Of a stretch of 64,000 nucleotides of DNA, positions 30,601 through 41,800 are shown piece by piece; position 1 is the stretch's first letter, and every line of letters starts with the position of its first letter. The notes under the pieces were generated by a model. It did no database searches and had not been told where the DNA came from. It saw nothing but the letters and a program-made list of their open reading frames with translations. The stretch is from contig OZ004592.1 in the NCBI GenBank assembly GCA_963924555.1, positions 6,572,001 through 6,636,000 on the forward strand, given 5' to 3'. The position numbers and the translations under genes are program-made. Origin of the DNA: Crambe crambe (taxonomy: Eukaryota > Porifera > Demospongiae > Poecilosclerida > Crambeidae).

Positions 30601-30747
30601 TTTGGTCTGGTTCTCCACGCCATCCATGGGAGAAAGGATGAAACTCTGATGATCCAACATAGGGTCGTTGGACGAAACAGAGTTGGAGGAGCTGACTTCC
30701 ATTACGCTGTTGTCAGGACTAAAGAACAAAAGTCGCCTTCCACTCAT
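27668..30747 (-). CDS. CDC25: M-phase inducer phosphatase Cdc25
   Basis: Twelve exons (30593-30747, 30402-30478, 30197-30317, 29643-29736, 29173-29373, 28890-29108, 28722-28832, 28461-28664, 28339-28401, 28044-28276, 27875-27992, 27668-27820) give 582 aa. The C-terminal rhodanese-type catalytic domain has [15 protein letters not shown], the active-site loop [10 protein letters not shown] (HCX5R) and [12 protein letters not shown]. Cdc25 removes inhibitory phosphates from Thr14/Tyr15 of Cdk1 to trigger mitosis. The N-terminal ~370 residues are Ser/Pro-rich with many SP/TP sites, as expected for Cdk, Polo and checkpoint-kinase regulation. The start Met at 30747 is the first Met before a conserved-looking exon; a start at a Met 15 residues further in (30702) is possible. 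The intron 10 acceptor splits the catalytic-loop exon just after KM. Head-to-head with the LRR gene. Confidence 0.94.
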
Positions 30748-31194
30748 ATCTAGCCGAGGCACGAATGAGACACTGATTTTGGACCTAGTTAACCGATCAC
30801 GAACTTTCTTTGGCGGTAAAAGTTGATTAGCTTTGCTTGCAAGCTCGTCGCTTTGATGAGCGTTTATACTGATCGCTGATTCTGCTAAGCGTCTGCCCGT
30901 TTCTGGAGGGGAGTCGAGGAAGGGATCCAGGCTAAAGCAGACTGAAGTGCTTCAAGCTGAACTTCCCTAACGCCTCAAGATAATGGACCCGACTCCGTCG
31001 CTATGAGAACGCATCTTTCAAGCACACGATGACCGCCAACAGCTGACACGGAATGTTTGGGCATGCGCAAAGGACTTGTCAATATTTACATACACCGCAC
31101 ACGTACGTATGAACACACACACAAGATCGCGATTATGGGTGGGTCTGGTTTATGTTTGGTTAGTCACATCCTGTTTTTGCTAATCAATTCCATC
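30748..31194. promoter_or_regulatory. Bidirectional promoter region (Cdc25 / LRR gene)
   Basis: 447 bp separate the divergent start codons. No TATA box is obvious. An in-frame upstream ATG for the LRR gene exists at 31135 (20 residues earlier) and would shorten the region. The call rests on orientation. Confidence 0.55.
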
Positions 31195-33672
31195 ATGGTC
31201 AAAAAGCTACAGGATTGTTGCCTTGCATGTATTGCGAGGAATATCTCTAGCTTCAACCGTCTGGGAAGCTACTTGAGCCACAGGCACAAAGAAATCCTGC
31301 TGGAGAGAATATGCTGGCATAACCTTCTCCTTCCTTCCAACACTCCTTCCATTTTATACAATCTCTTCTCCCACTCACTGACTAGAGTGAATTTGTCCTA
31401 CTCTGAGCAAGTTGATGATAAGATCCTTAGTCTCTTGGGTCAGACTGGTTGTCTCTTGACCTCAATCAGTATCCAAGATTGTCCCAATGTCAGCGATAAA
31501 GGTATCACTTCTCTTGGGCGCATCTTGAGGAAAGCAGAACACATAGAGTTCAAGAAGCTTCGTAAACTTATTGGTGAAGGTTTGAAGGCTATTAAGTCTC
31601 GGACAGTATTGGTAGTAAATTTGAAGTACTGTCACAACATTGAAGATGGAGGGATAGTTGCATTGGTCAGAAATTGCCCGAACATTAGGAAATTGAATAT
31701 CTGTGAGCTCCACCGAGTTACAGATCAGGCATTGGTGAAGATAGCAGAGATCCTTGGTGATAAGCTCGTAAAGAATAAGTATAGCTAATTTTCCAGTGCT
31801 ATAATTATTTATTCTTTTTGATTTCACAGGAGGAGCTGAATGCTAGCGAGATGAATCTGGTGACTTCACAGTCCACCCTAGCCCTTGCCCAGCATTGCAA
31901 GAACCTTAACATGTGTGTTGATATACAGTACAACCTCTCACTGTTTATGGAGTTCTTTTTGCAATTTAGAGCAAATTTTGAAAGTTGTGTGAGGCTGGAT
32001 GGATCGGGTCTAACACAGGTTGCCTGCCTATATCATCATCACTATTAAGAGTGCTCACTACCTTTTGTTTCTTCAGATTGCAGAGAGGACCAACCTATCC
32101 CAACTTTGCGTGTCCTTTTGCTATAAGGTCTCGCCACAGGCTTGTGAAGTAATCATAAGCTTGCTACGTGCTAAAGGGACTTTTTCAAAGTTCCAAGCAA
32201 TGGGACTGAATATCACTCCCCTTGCCATGGAGATGCTTGCATCCACCAGTTCTTTGACCTCTCTTGACCTCTGTGGAGTGTCAGCACTCAATGATCAGAT
32301 GGTGGAAATGGTAGGTCATCAGGTAACCTTTGATTTATTAGTATTAGAGTTTATTCTTTTAATGATACTTTAACCAGTTCACACCCGACTTTTTTATGTT
32401 GGTGACACTGTACCCACTTCTAGATCACTTCTACTGCTGGAACTACATTGATAGAATTTGACATTTCAAACTGTGTATCTCTGACTGACCAATCATGTAC
32501 TTCGATTTCCCGGCACTGCAGGGCACTAGAAGTCTTAGGGCTGCGCAACCTGAGAGAGATTAGCGGGCACAATTTATCCAACTTCTTCTTGGACGAGAAA
32601 AGAGCCAAGAACTTCAGAAGTATCACTTTCTCAGGATCCAAGAATGTATGTGGGAATATAATACTCACTCCTCTTATGGTGAAGGAGGCTAGTCAGCATA
32701 ATGAGGTTATATTACCAGAAATTACCTCCGCCAAGATAAAAGGAAAGCTGATATAGTAAATATTTACTTTGATTACCATACATCTTTCTCAGAATGACTG
32801 TTTCCCCCAGTATACTAAATGCAGGGCAGGCCACCCTGTTTGGATATAGAACTTCAAAGAATGTGGGCTGGGTCTATGGCACTAATTTCTCATTAATATA
32901 CTTAAGCACCCTATTTGAAAGTACAGCTGGGGAGACTCTGTTGAATGATGTGGAATTTTTTTTCAACTTGCAGATATCAAATGAAGTGGTGAGACATATT
33001 GTGACTTATAGTCCCAATCTGGAGTCCATCACTATGGCTGGGGTGAGGGAGATCACCAACAACATTCCTGAAGCCATTTCCCTTCACTGCAAGAAGCTGA
33101 AGAAGGTCAGCTTCAGGAACTGTAGCCTGACAGACGAAGGAGTGTGCAAGGTTGCAGTTCACTGCTCTCAGCTGAACATGATTGCCCTGTCTGGGATCCA
33201 TGAGCTCACCGATAAAAGCATAGTGGCCTTGGCTGAAAACTGTCCTGATCTTAGAGAGCTGTACATCTCAGGCTGTGCTAAGATCACCAAGCAAGCTGTG
33301 ACTTATCTCAAAGTATGTAATATGCATAATTATATTATTCAGGGAAGATGACTTCAATTCCCTTAAAAGGATTGGTACCAATTAGGTATGGTGACATCAC
33401 TTCAAAGTTTGCTTCCCTCAAACCATCTGTTTGTGCTTATCCTCTTGTTTACTCTGTCTCCCTCACTGCTATGGTTGCAACACTTTGACTGCCTAAAATG
33501 TTTAATTAGCTACTCTACTCACTCACTATAGGACTGTGCCGTGGGAAGTGTCCTGGTGAACCACTCCACTCCTAATGCCCCTCTGGGTCTCTTGATGGCC
33601 AAGGACTTGGATGCCGGAGAGTACTGCAGGGTAGACAACTTTGACTTTGACACAGTATCAGACTACAAATGA
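31195..33672 (+). CDS. Leucine-rich-repeat protein of the AMN1/FBXL cysteine-containing type
   Basis: Six exons (31195-31767, 31830-32018, 32077-32310, 32424-32645, 32974-33312, 33532-33672) give 565 aa. The N-terminal ~40 residues (KKLQDCCLACIARN...LSHRHKEILLERI) resemble the start of AMN1-like proteins and no clear F-box is seen. About 15 cysteine-containing LRRs follow, with the pattern L..L.I..C..VTD.AL, ending in a short acidic tail (FDFDTVSDYK). Such proteins usually act as substrate receptors or scaffolds in ubiquitination or mitotic exit; that is a family expectation, not shown here. The donor after exon 3 is ambiguous: ATG/GTAGGT at 32310 or CAG/GTAACC 12 bp later, both in phase 0. 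The start at 31195 was preferred over 31135 because the first 20 residues of the longer form are not LRR-like. Confidence 0.8.
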
Positions 33673-33948
33673 TTGATCTCCATTCATGGCTTTTTGTTTT
33701 AATGACAATCTATGATTAATCTATGAAAGGAGGCTATGTAAATTTTGTTCTGCATGAATGTTGCAAGTGTTTTTCCTATTGGGCAGATCACAATACTTAA
33801 AAGTTCAACAGTGGTTTTGGAGAAAGGAGGCCATGTTTATTCAATAGCTAGGATAATACTTCTTTTATCTAGCCACTTGACCATTGGAAAGCTAGGGATA
33901 CTGGGAATGGAACAACTCGTCCTAGCTACGGCATGCTGCTTACAAGTA

Positions 33949-34534
33949 AGGCAAAGCGGGGTGACTTGGGACACAGGGTAACTTGGGACGGTGGAGTTTT
34001 ATTTCAATCTTGCTTCGAGATTACTAAGAGTTTCAAGATCTTATTTTGCACACAAACATTTATGCTTTGTCTCTCTCTGAAGCCAGTCTAGAGTGTTTTG
34101 GTTACTCTGTTGGTAAAAAGCAGCCCTAAACACTCTGCTGATTTTACAAGACCGCAAGAAAAAACTTAATAAACTAACTTTAAACTTACTGAACTGATTT
34201 ATCAATATTCTACTCACTGAGATAATGCTGCATAATGATCTCTGTGTTTTAAAAAAGTGATCAGTCGGCAAAACATGCAAAGCGCACTGTTTAAGCTTTG
34301 TCAAAATTGCATGGACATGCAGTGTCCCAAGTTATCCTGAAAAGGGATTTCCACATACTACACATTGGCAAATTGTAGCCAATTAATTAGTAAGCAATAC
34401 CAATCATCTTTAGCTCAGCCTGGGACTAGAAAGGTTACTCTATCTCTTGCAACTTAAAGCTTGTTTATAGCTAAAGCGGTTGCAGAGATATCATCATTTG
34501 TAGTAAGAGTGTCCCAAGTTACCCCAATCTACCT
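33949..34534. mobile_element. Candidate Tc1/mariner-type MITE (586 bp)
   Basis: Terminal inverted repeats of 26 bp match at 21 positions: the left end starts AGGCAAAGCGGGGTGACTTG and the right end, read in reverse complement, starts AGGTAGATTGGGGTAACTTG. Both ends are flanked by TA (33947-33948 and 34535-34536), the target duplication of mariner-like elements. An internal GTAACTTGGGAC/GTCCCAAGTTA pair (33979 and 34323) nests inside. There is no transposase ORF, so it would be non-autonomous. The flanking intergenic sequence 33673-33946 and 34537-34774 shows nothing else recognisable. Confidence 0.6.
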
Positions 34535-34774
34535 TATTGAACCAGCTTCATGAAAATTGATTCAAGTAGCCCCCATAGCATAGCAATAGCTATGTATGGT
34601 GCCACCTCTGTTCATCGCTGCGGATGGGGGATTGAAGTCATCTTTTTCCAGGCACTAATATGGAGTTATCTCGCGGGTCTTTCCTTTAGAGTCTGGCCTG
34701 TGAGCTTAAATATGGAGCATAACAGCTGCGGGGGGTGTGGTTGCTCGCTAACGCCCACGTACGTCCATCGCTGC

Positions 34775-34780
34775 TATAAA
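34775..34780 (+). promoter_or_regulatory. TATA box of the EGF-rich ADAM gene
   Basis: TATAAA lies 44 bp before the start codon, which implies a very short 5' leader. A TTCACTTAC stretch lies just downstream. Confidence 0.5.
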
Positions 34781-34818
34781 TTCTGCAGGTTTCACTTACT
34801 AGCAACTGCAGAAAAAAA

Positions 34819-35804
34819 ATGATTACTTTATTCGGTGAGCGTCGTTCAGTGCTGCTGCTGCTGGCGGTGGTGCTAGCAGTAATTAGCTACTCCAATGGAG
34901 TCAGCCATAGACGACCATTCAGAAGTATAAAGGCAACAAGAGGTAGCTTGAATATTTATACTAGACTAGCTGCCAGATTGATCCTTGATCCTCTCCACGC
35001 AGAAACCATAGAGAATTATGAAGTGGTGCAGCCAGTTGTAACTCACAAAGATAATATGCAAGTGAGTGAGCTAATATTTGTAGCTGCCTACAGAAATCAT
35101 TAGCTAATGTTATTCCAGCCATTCCCAAATGAGATGGAAGTTGTGGTCCCTACCCAATCAACCAACTATACATTACTACTCCACATGAATCAGTAAGCCA
35201 ATAATTACTACCTACTACCTAGCAGTCTTTGCTAAAGGCATTAATCATGTCATGATGATGGAATGGAAACTTTGGGGGGGAAAGAAAACCTGTAGCTAGC
35301 TACAGGTGTAGGAAGATAATTTTGGTTAGGGGGGCAGTAGCTAGGCTACATAAGTGTGCCATTTAGGGGGGTCCAGGGGCATGCTCCCTTGGGAAATTTT
35401 TGACTTTTAGATCCCCTTAGATTTGCTGGGTTTATGTCACCAATATTATAACGTGATGATGAATTTTTGGGGGGAATTGGGAAATTTTGTGTAGAAGCTT
35501 CTACCCTGATTGAATCCTATTGATGATTAGATAGCTACTAGAATTTACAGAAACAAATTCATTTGCAGGTTCAGTTCATCTGTCCTTCAATTGCTTATTA
35601 ATTATGCAATACTTAATTACACTATATGTTTAGGGTTAGGGGGGCTGTAGCCCTGCCCCCCTGGTTCCTAGAGCTGTCTTCCATGAGTGAAATCTGAGGC
35701 CATAATAATTACGTTTATGACGTGATACATTAGAAATAGGAAAAAATATCAACATCGACTTTTAAGGAAGACCATTATAGTCAAAGCTGAAAATGAGGTC
35801 ATGG

Positions 35805-35838
<34 letters not shown>

Positions 35839-38800
35839 ACTCCCACTCCTACAGAGTTTTAATGCCCTCGCAATTTACTTCAACTTATTACAATCAGCAT
35901 GGCAGGGAAGTGATTGACAAGGTATTGTACATTTGAAATAACTGCTAACAGGTGTTCCTTTCAGTCACCACCTAACACTCTATCTCTGCTAATCATCCAT
36001 TCCACAGACTGTACATGTGAACTGTTACTATCAAGGCAGGGTCAAAGGTCACCCAGAATGGACAGTCACTATGACAACTTGCCATGGACTGCAGTGAGTA
36101 GTATAGAATAGCCAGAAGTAGTCAGGAAGTCAGTTGCCAGGAAGTCCCTCAACTGAGATCATAGAGACCACACGACGAGATAGCAAGACTGTGCTTGGCA
36201 TTACAAACTAACACAAAATCCATATAACTACTTACAAGAGTTAGCTAGTTGAAATCATACTACTTTAGTTCCTAACCAGCACTTTAAAAGGACAAAGATC
36301 AGTACCTTCTGCTCCCACTAATGCTTCCTTTTATGATGATTATATGATTTATGTACATAAAGAAGCAAGATCAATGAGTGGTTTGAAGTGGAATAGATTG
36401 TTGTCTAACATGTGTAACTAGTCATTATGCTGAGACCCTATTGTCAGTCCACTGTGCTTTGAACACCTGTTGTAACAATTGATGGCAAGCATCAGTTCAC
36501 ACAAAGCAATTGTGTACAGCTCACCAATGCCTAATATTATTATCATTATATTATAGGGGAGAATTTGGAGATATAGAAAACAATGAAGAATATTTTCATT
36601 TAGAACCTCTGAACAAACAAGACCCTTCAGTAAGAAGTTTTTTTTCATATGTAACATAGCTATGACTCACTCATCCAAAGGATGATACCATATTTATGAC
36701 AAGAGAATACCTTATTTATAATAAGGGATTATTTTATGTAACTCTCTGCCAAAGGAGTTTACTACTACTACTCCCCATGCACGCACTGCATGACTTCCGC
36801 CAGCAAATATAGTAATGTTGTGCCTAACATGAAAATGGATCTGTTGACTAATAGTTAAATACTCACACTCACACTGTAATTATTCTTGCAGATGAAACAG
36901 TTACATGCCTTTTATCTGGAGGCAGAGTACGAGACTCAGCAAGGAAGTTGTGGTAGGTGCAAGTGTCACGTGTCATAAAGTCCTCCTAACATGATTGTTT
37001 TAACTCTAATCAACCAAATTAGGCTAGCATAGCATGGCATAGCTAATTCTAATCCAGCATGTTATGGTGGCTGGACTCGAACTCTTGTCTATATGTTTAG
37101 GCTCTGAAGACAACCCTCATGTGCACATCAATGGACTTACAGAAGAAGGGCTTAATTTCACCTCTAAACGAGTAAGACAGATTGACTTCAATTTAAAGAG
37201 ATCATTTTGAAAAGGCTGCATGCTTCATTTGTGCAGGTCCGCAGACAGACCACCAGAACACGATTTGTGGAATGGGTGGTTGTCAATGATGACAGACAGG
37301 TAAACAAACACACCACTGCATGAGTCTTTTTATACTTTGTGTGTATTAGTAATGGATTGCTGTATTTCATCCTAGTTTACTGATTATTGATCCTAGTTTA
37401 CTGATTATTCATCTAGTTTACTGATTATTGATCCTAGTTTACTGATTATTCATCTAGTTTACTGATTATTGATCCTAGTTTACTGCCTATAATCGAAACT
37501 TGACTCAAACAGTCCAGAGAGCTCTTTCCATAGCGAATGGAATGGATGTTGTAAGTTTCTACTCTTCCTCACCATGCATGTCTGACCATCTCATTATGTG
37601 AACTTTCTCTCTGAAGATCTACCAACAGCTCAACATTCGCATCATTTTAACCCAATCCATCACTTTCACCTCTGGCGATAGATTCACTGTGGTCTCTGAC
37701 CCAATCACACTTCTGCGAACTTTTGAAAATCATGTCAACACAGCACTGAGGACTGTTGCTTATGATAGTGTCATGCTTATCACGTGAGTCAAATGCAGTA
37801 CTATGATAGTGTATCAGAGACTCTGTTACCACAAACTCTTTGTTCTTTGTAGAGGTATTGATATTGATGGTAGCACTGTTGGCATTGCATATGTGGGTAC
37901 AATGTGTCGACGTCCATCCTCTTCTGGCCTCTCACAAGATGGCGGACGGTCGCTCAACGGTGTTGTCACTACAGCAGCTCACGAACTGGGTCATATTTTC
38001 AACATGAATCATGATGAGCGCGAGGGTGAGAGGAGAGTGGAAGGGGGGAGGGAGGGAGGGGATTGGAGAGGAGGGAGGGGGAGGGAGGGGAGGGGATTGG
38101 AGAGGGGGGGAGGGAGGAGAGGGGATTGGAGAGGAGGGGGAGGGGAGGGGATACATATTGATAATTTGACAACTATTTTAATGTCTCTTTGTAGGTATAA
38201 CATGTACCTGTGCAGATACTCAGTGCATCATGGCTGGGGTCTCTCGCTTCCCCCCTCCCACTCGTTGGAGCAGCTGCAGTGTAACTGACCTTGCTAATCT
38301 AAGAGATGACACCTGTCTGTTCAACACACCCACCACAATGGTCGGATCACCAAGATGCGGGAACGGCATACGTGAGGGAAATGAAGTGTGCGACTGTGGA
38401 AGCGCACAAGAGTGTTCTGATCCTTGCTGCAATGCTGCTACGTGCCAGTTAGCCGCGGGAGCCCAGTGTTCAGCTGGTGCTTGCTGTACGAGCCAGTGCC
38501 GATTCCAACCCTATGGGACACAGTGTCGAGGTGCCAATGGAGAGTGTGATATTGCCGAGTATTGTCCTGGGGACTCCGGCCAGTGTCCAATGAATGATCA
38601 TAGGGTGGATGGAACTCCATGTGCCTCCAATGCAGGCTACTGTAGTGGTGGGTTATGTCCAACACATGAAGCCCAGTGCAGGGCTTTATATGGTAAATAA
38701 AACTTCAGTTCTTTATTGCCCTCTAATTCCCTTCCCCATTCTTGTTGAAGCAAGACCTTTGTCGATTAAGCTCTTTTCTGACTTGTCTCTATTCAGGTTC

Positions 38801-41800
38801 TGCTGCTGGAAGTACAAACTGTTTCAATATCAACACACGAGGAGATCGGTTTGGAAACTGTGGACACACTTCAACTGCCTATACATCATGTAGTTCAGGG
38901 TATGTATGAACACACAACCACATCAAGTATCATGTGACTGTCATGTGACTGCATTTGTGTAGTGATGTTCGGTGTGGACAGTTGCAGTGCATGCAAGGAA
39001 CCTATACGGGTATCTTTAATGGTGTATCTGGAACACTTCTCACATTTAGGATACCTGAAGTCTGCATGTAAGTGGATTAGGAGTCTGTCAAGCTCTCTGC
39101 ATTAGGATTAAGCTTAGAGTTAGTATATTGATCGTATTGACTACCTGGCCTGGCCTCACAGGTCCTTCGGTGTTGCCCTTACTTCTGACGAAGCCAACCC
39201 GGGGCTTGTGGATGATGGAACAAGATGTGGGACTGGACGAGTGTGCAGGCAGCAACGATGTGTGACTCTGACAAGTCTGAACTTGCCCTCGTGTCCTATT
39301 GGAAGCAACGGGCAGCAGTGCTCTGGGAGAGGAGTAAGAACTCACTGATAGAGTGCATGAGCCTGAGAACCTGCATGTGCATGCTAATGAGGGAGTTGTT
39401 TTGGTCCTCATGACTGTAGTCAGTGATTCGATGTAGTCAGTCAGAGTCGGAGCCAGCTCACTTGTAGTGGTACGGCCATGCATAGCTACCATCTGGGGGG
39501 GAAGCCCTCCAGTAAAATTTGATTCGATTTCAATCTGGTATGATCTAGGCAATGCCATGTACTAACTTATAAGTTCAAATTGCACACACACATGTACACA
39601 CACAAAACAAAACAAAAAAAAAACAAACTGAATGGTGGTACAGCCATAGCAGTGCCTCCGGCCATGTCAGTGATTCAATATCGGACATCATCTTGTGCAA
39701 TCAAGTTTTTTGTGTACCCTCTCTTGTGGGAAATATCAGTAATCATGTTTTGCTGCTTATATTGGCTTCTGGTTTCATGATACGCCATGACAGCTGCTCA
39801 TGCCTGCCATAACTAGGTTCTTCACTGGCCATGCATCATTGTTATATAACTAGCCATGATAAGAGCAGCCATTATGACTTATCCCTTCCATACACAGACT
39901 TGTAACAATCGTGGAGCATGTTCTTGCAATGTTGGTTTCACTGGCTCATCTTGTCAAACAGCAACAACTGGTCCAGGAGGTATTTGCTTATCAGTATCTA
40001 CTCTGGATCTCTATATGACCAGTTCTTCTCCACTGTGTGTATGCAGGTGGCGCGAATGAGTGTTTGACTAACAATGGTGGATGTGCCCATATATGCACGA
40101 ACACAGCAAGTTCCTTCACTTGCAGCTGCAGAAGTGGCTTCAACTTGAATGCAGACTCAAGAACCTGTTCAGGTATGGGTATCACTGTGTTCAGATATGG
40201 GTGTCACAGGTATGGGTATGTGTTTAGATGATTCCCTGGTAGTTTAAATAACATTCCATTTTTCCAAAGTGAAAATACACCATTAGGTGTACCATGGAAG
40301 ACACCATCCACTCTCTTCTTGAAACTCTTACTCTCCTCCATGGTGATTTCCTTTACAATCTTTTCTCCTTGCAGACATTGATGAATGTGTGACGAATAAT
40401 GGTGGTTGTGAACAGACGTGCACCAACAGTGCAGGCTCCTTCAGCTGCAGTTGCAGAGCTGGATACGCCCTCAATGGAAGGTCTTGTGTGGAGATTAACG
40501 AATGTGCAACGAATAATGGAGGCTGTGAACAGATCTGCATGAACACTCAAGGATCCTTCAGGTGCAGTTGTAGGGCTGGGTACACGACCAATGGAAGGTT
40601 TTGCGTGGATATTAACGAATGTCAACCCAATAATGGTGGCTGTGAGCAGATCTGCACTAACACTCCAGGCTCCTTCAGCTGTAGTTGTAGGGCTGGATAC
40701 ACTCCCAATGGAAGGTCTTGTGTGGATATTAATGAATGTCAAACCAATAATGGAGGGTGTGATCAAGTGTGTACCAACACTGATGGATCCTTTGCCTGCT
40801 CCTGCAACACCGGGTTCAGTCTGAGGCTCGGGAGGACCTGTGTTGGTAAGTTCTCCCCCCTTACAATGTCCACAGTATCAAAATCAATATTGCATGTGTG
40901 CATCTCTTTGTGCAGACATCAATGAATGCAATAGTCAGAACGGAGGCTGTGGACAGCTCTGCCGGAATAATGTAGGTTCCTTTTTCTGTGATTGTAACAG
41001 TGGCTATGGCTTGGCTCCTGATGGACGATCGTGCAATAGTGAGTCACCATTCTATGCTGATAATAAGAGTTCCTTGGAATGATTTTTGCTTTCTAATGTG
41101 CAGATATCAATGAGTGTGCTGATAATAATGGAGGCTGTTCTCAAGTGTGCACTGATAGTGATGGGTCGTTCTCTTGTGGCTGTAATCCTAATTTCATCCT
41201 GGATTCCAATAGAAGAACTTGCACTGGTAAAAATCCCTCACCCAATAAATTTAGTGATAACATCATTTAGAATTTTGGACCTGATCACTAGTAGTTCATC
41301 TCAGTTCAAGATTATTAATTTTGACAATGTTTCTCTTTTATCTACATAGCCATCAACCAGTGCACAATTGCTGACAGGAATAACTGTGAGCAGTCTTGCA
41401 CTCAAGTGGGTACCTCCTTCACCTGTTCTTGCCGAAGTGGTTACACACTTGCAGCTGATGGGAGGAGTTGTACGGGTAAGTCAGTGAGCAACCATTTTCC
41501 TGATGACTGGGAATTGATTGCTTTTTTTGCATTGATGCTTTTAGACAATGATGAGTGTGCAGTGGGGAATGGTGGTTGTGCTCAAATTTGCACAAATTCC
41601 CCGGGCTCTTTTACCTGTGACTGCAACCGAGGCTTCCAGCGGGCTAACGATGGGAGGGGATGCTCTGGTCAGTGACCCCCATACACTCTTTTTCTGAACT
41701 CTCTTCTCCCTCAGTTGTCATTAACAATCACTTGTGTGTGTATACAATTTCTTCATTCCAGATATTGATGAGTGTAGTTTTGAAAATGGAGGATGTAGTC

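Noticed and set aside
37803-38288. Open frame joining the metalloprotease exon to a Gly/Arg-rich stretch
   Set aside because: The Gly/Arg part is the purine-rich intron; the spliced form restores the ADAM sequence at 38195.
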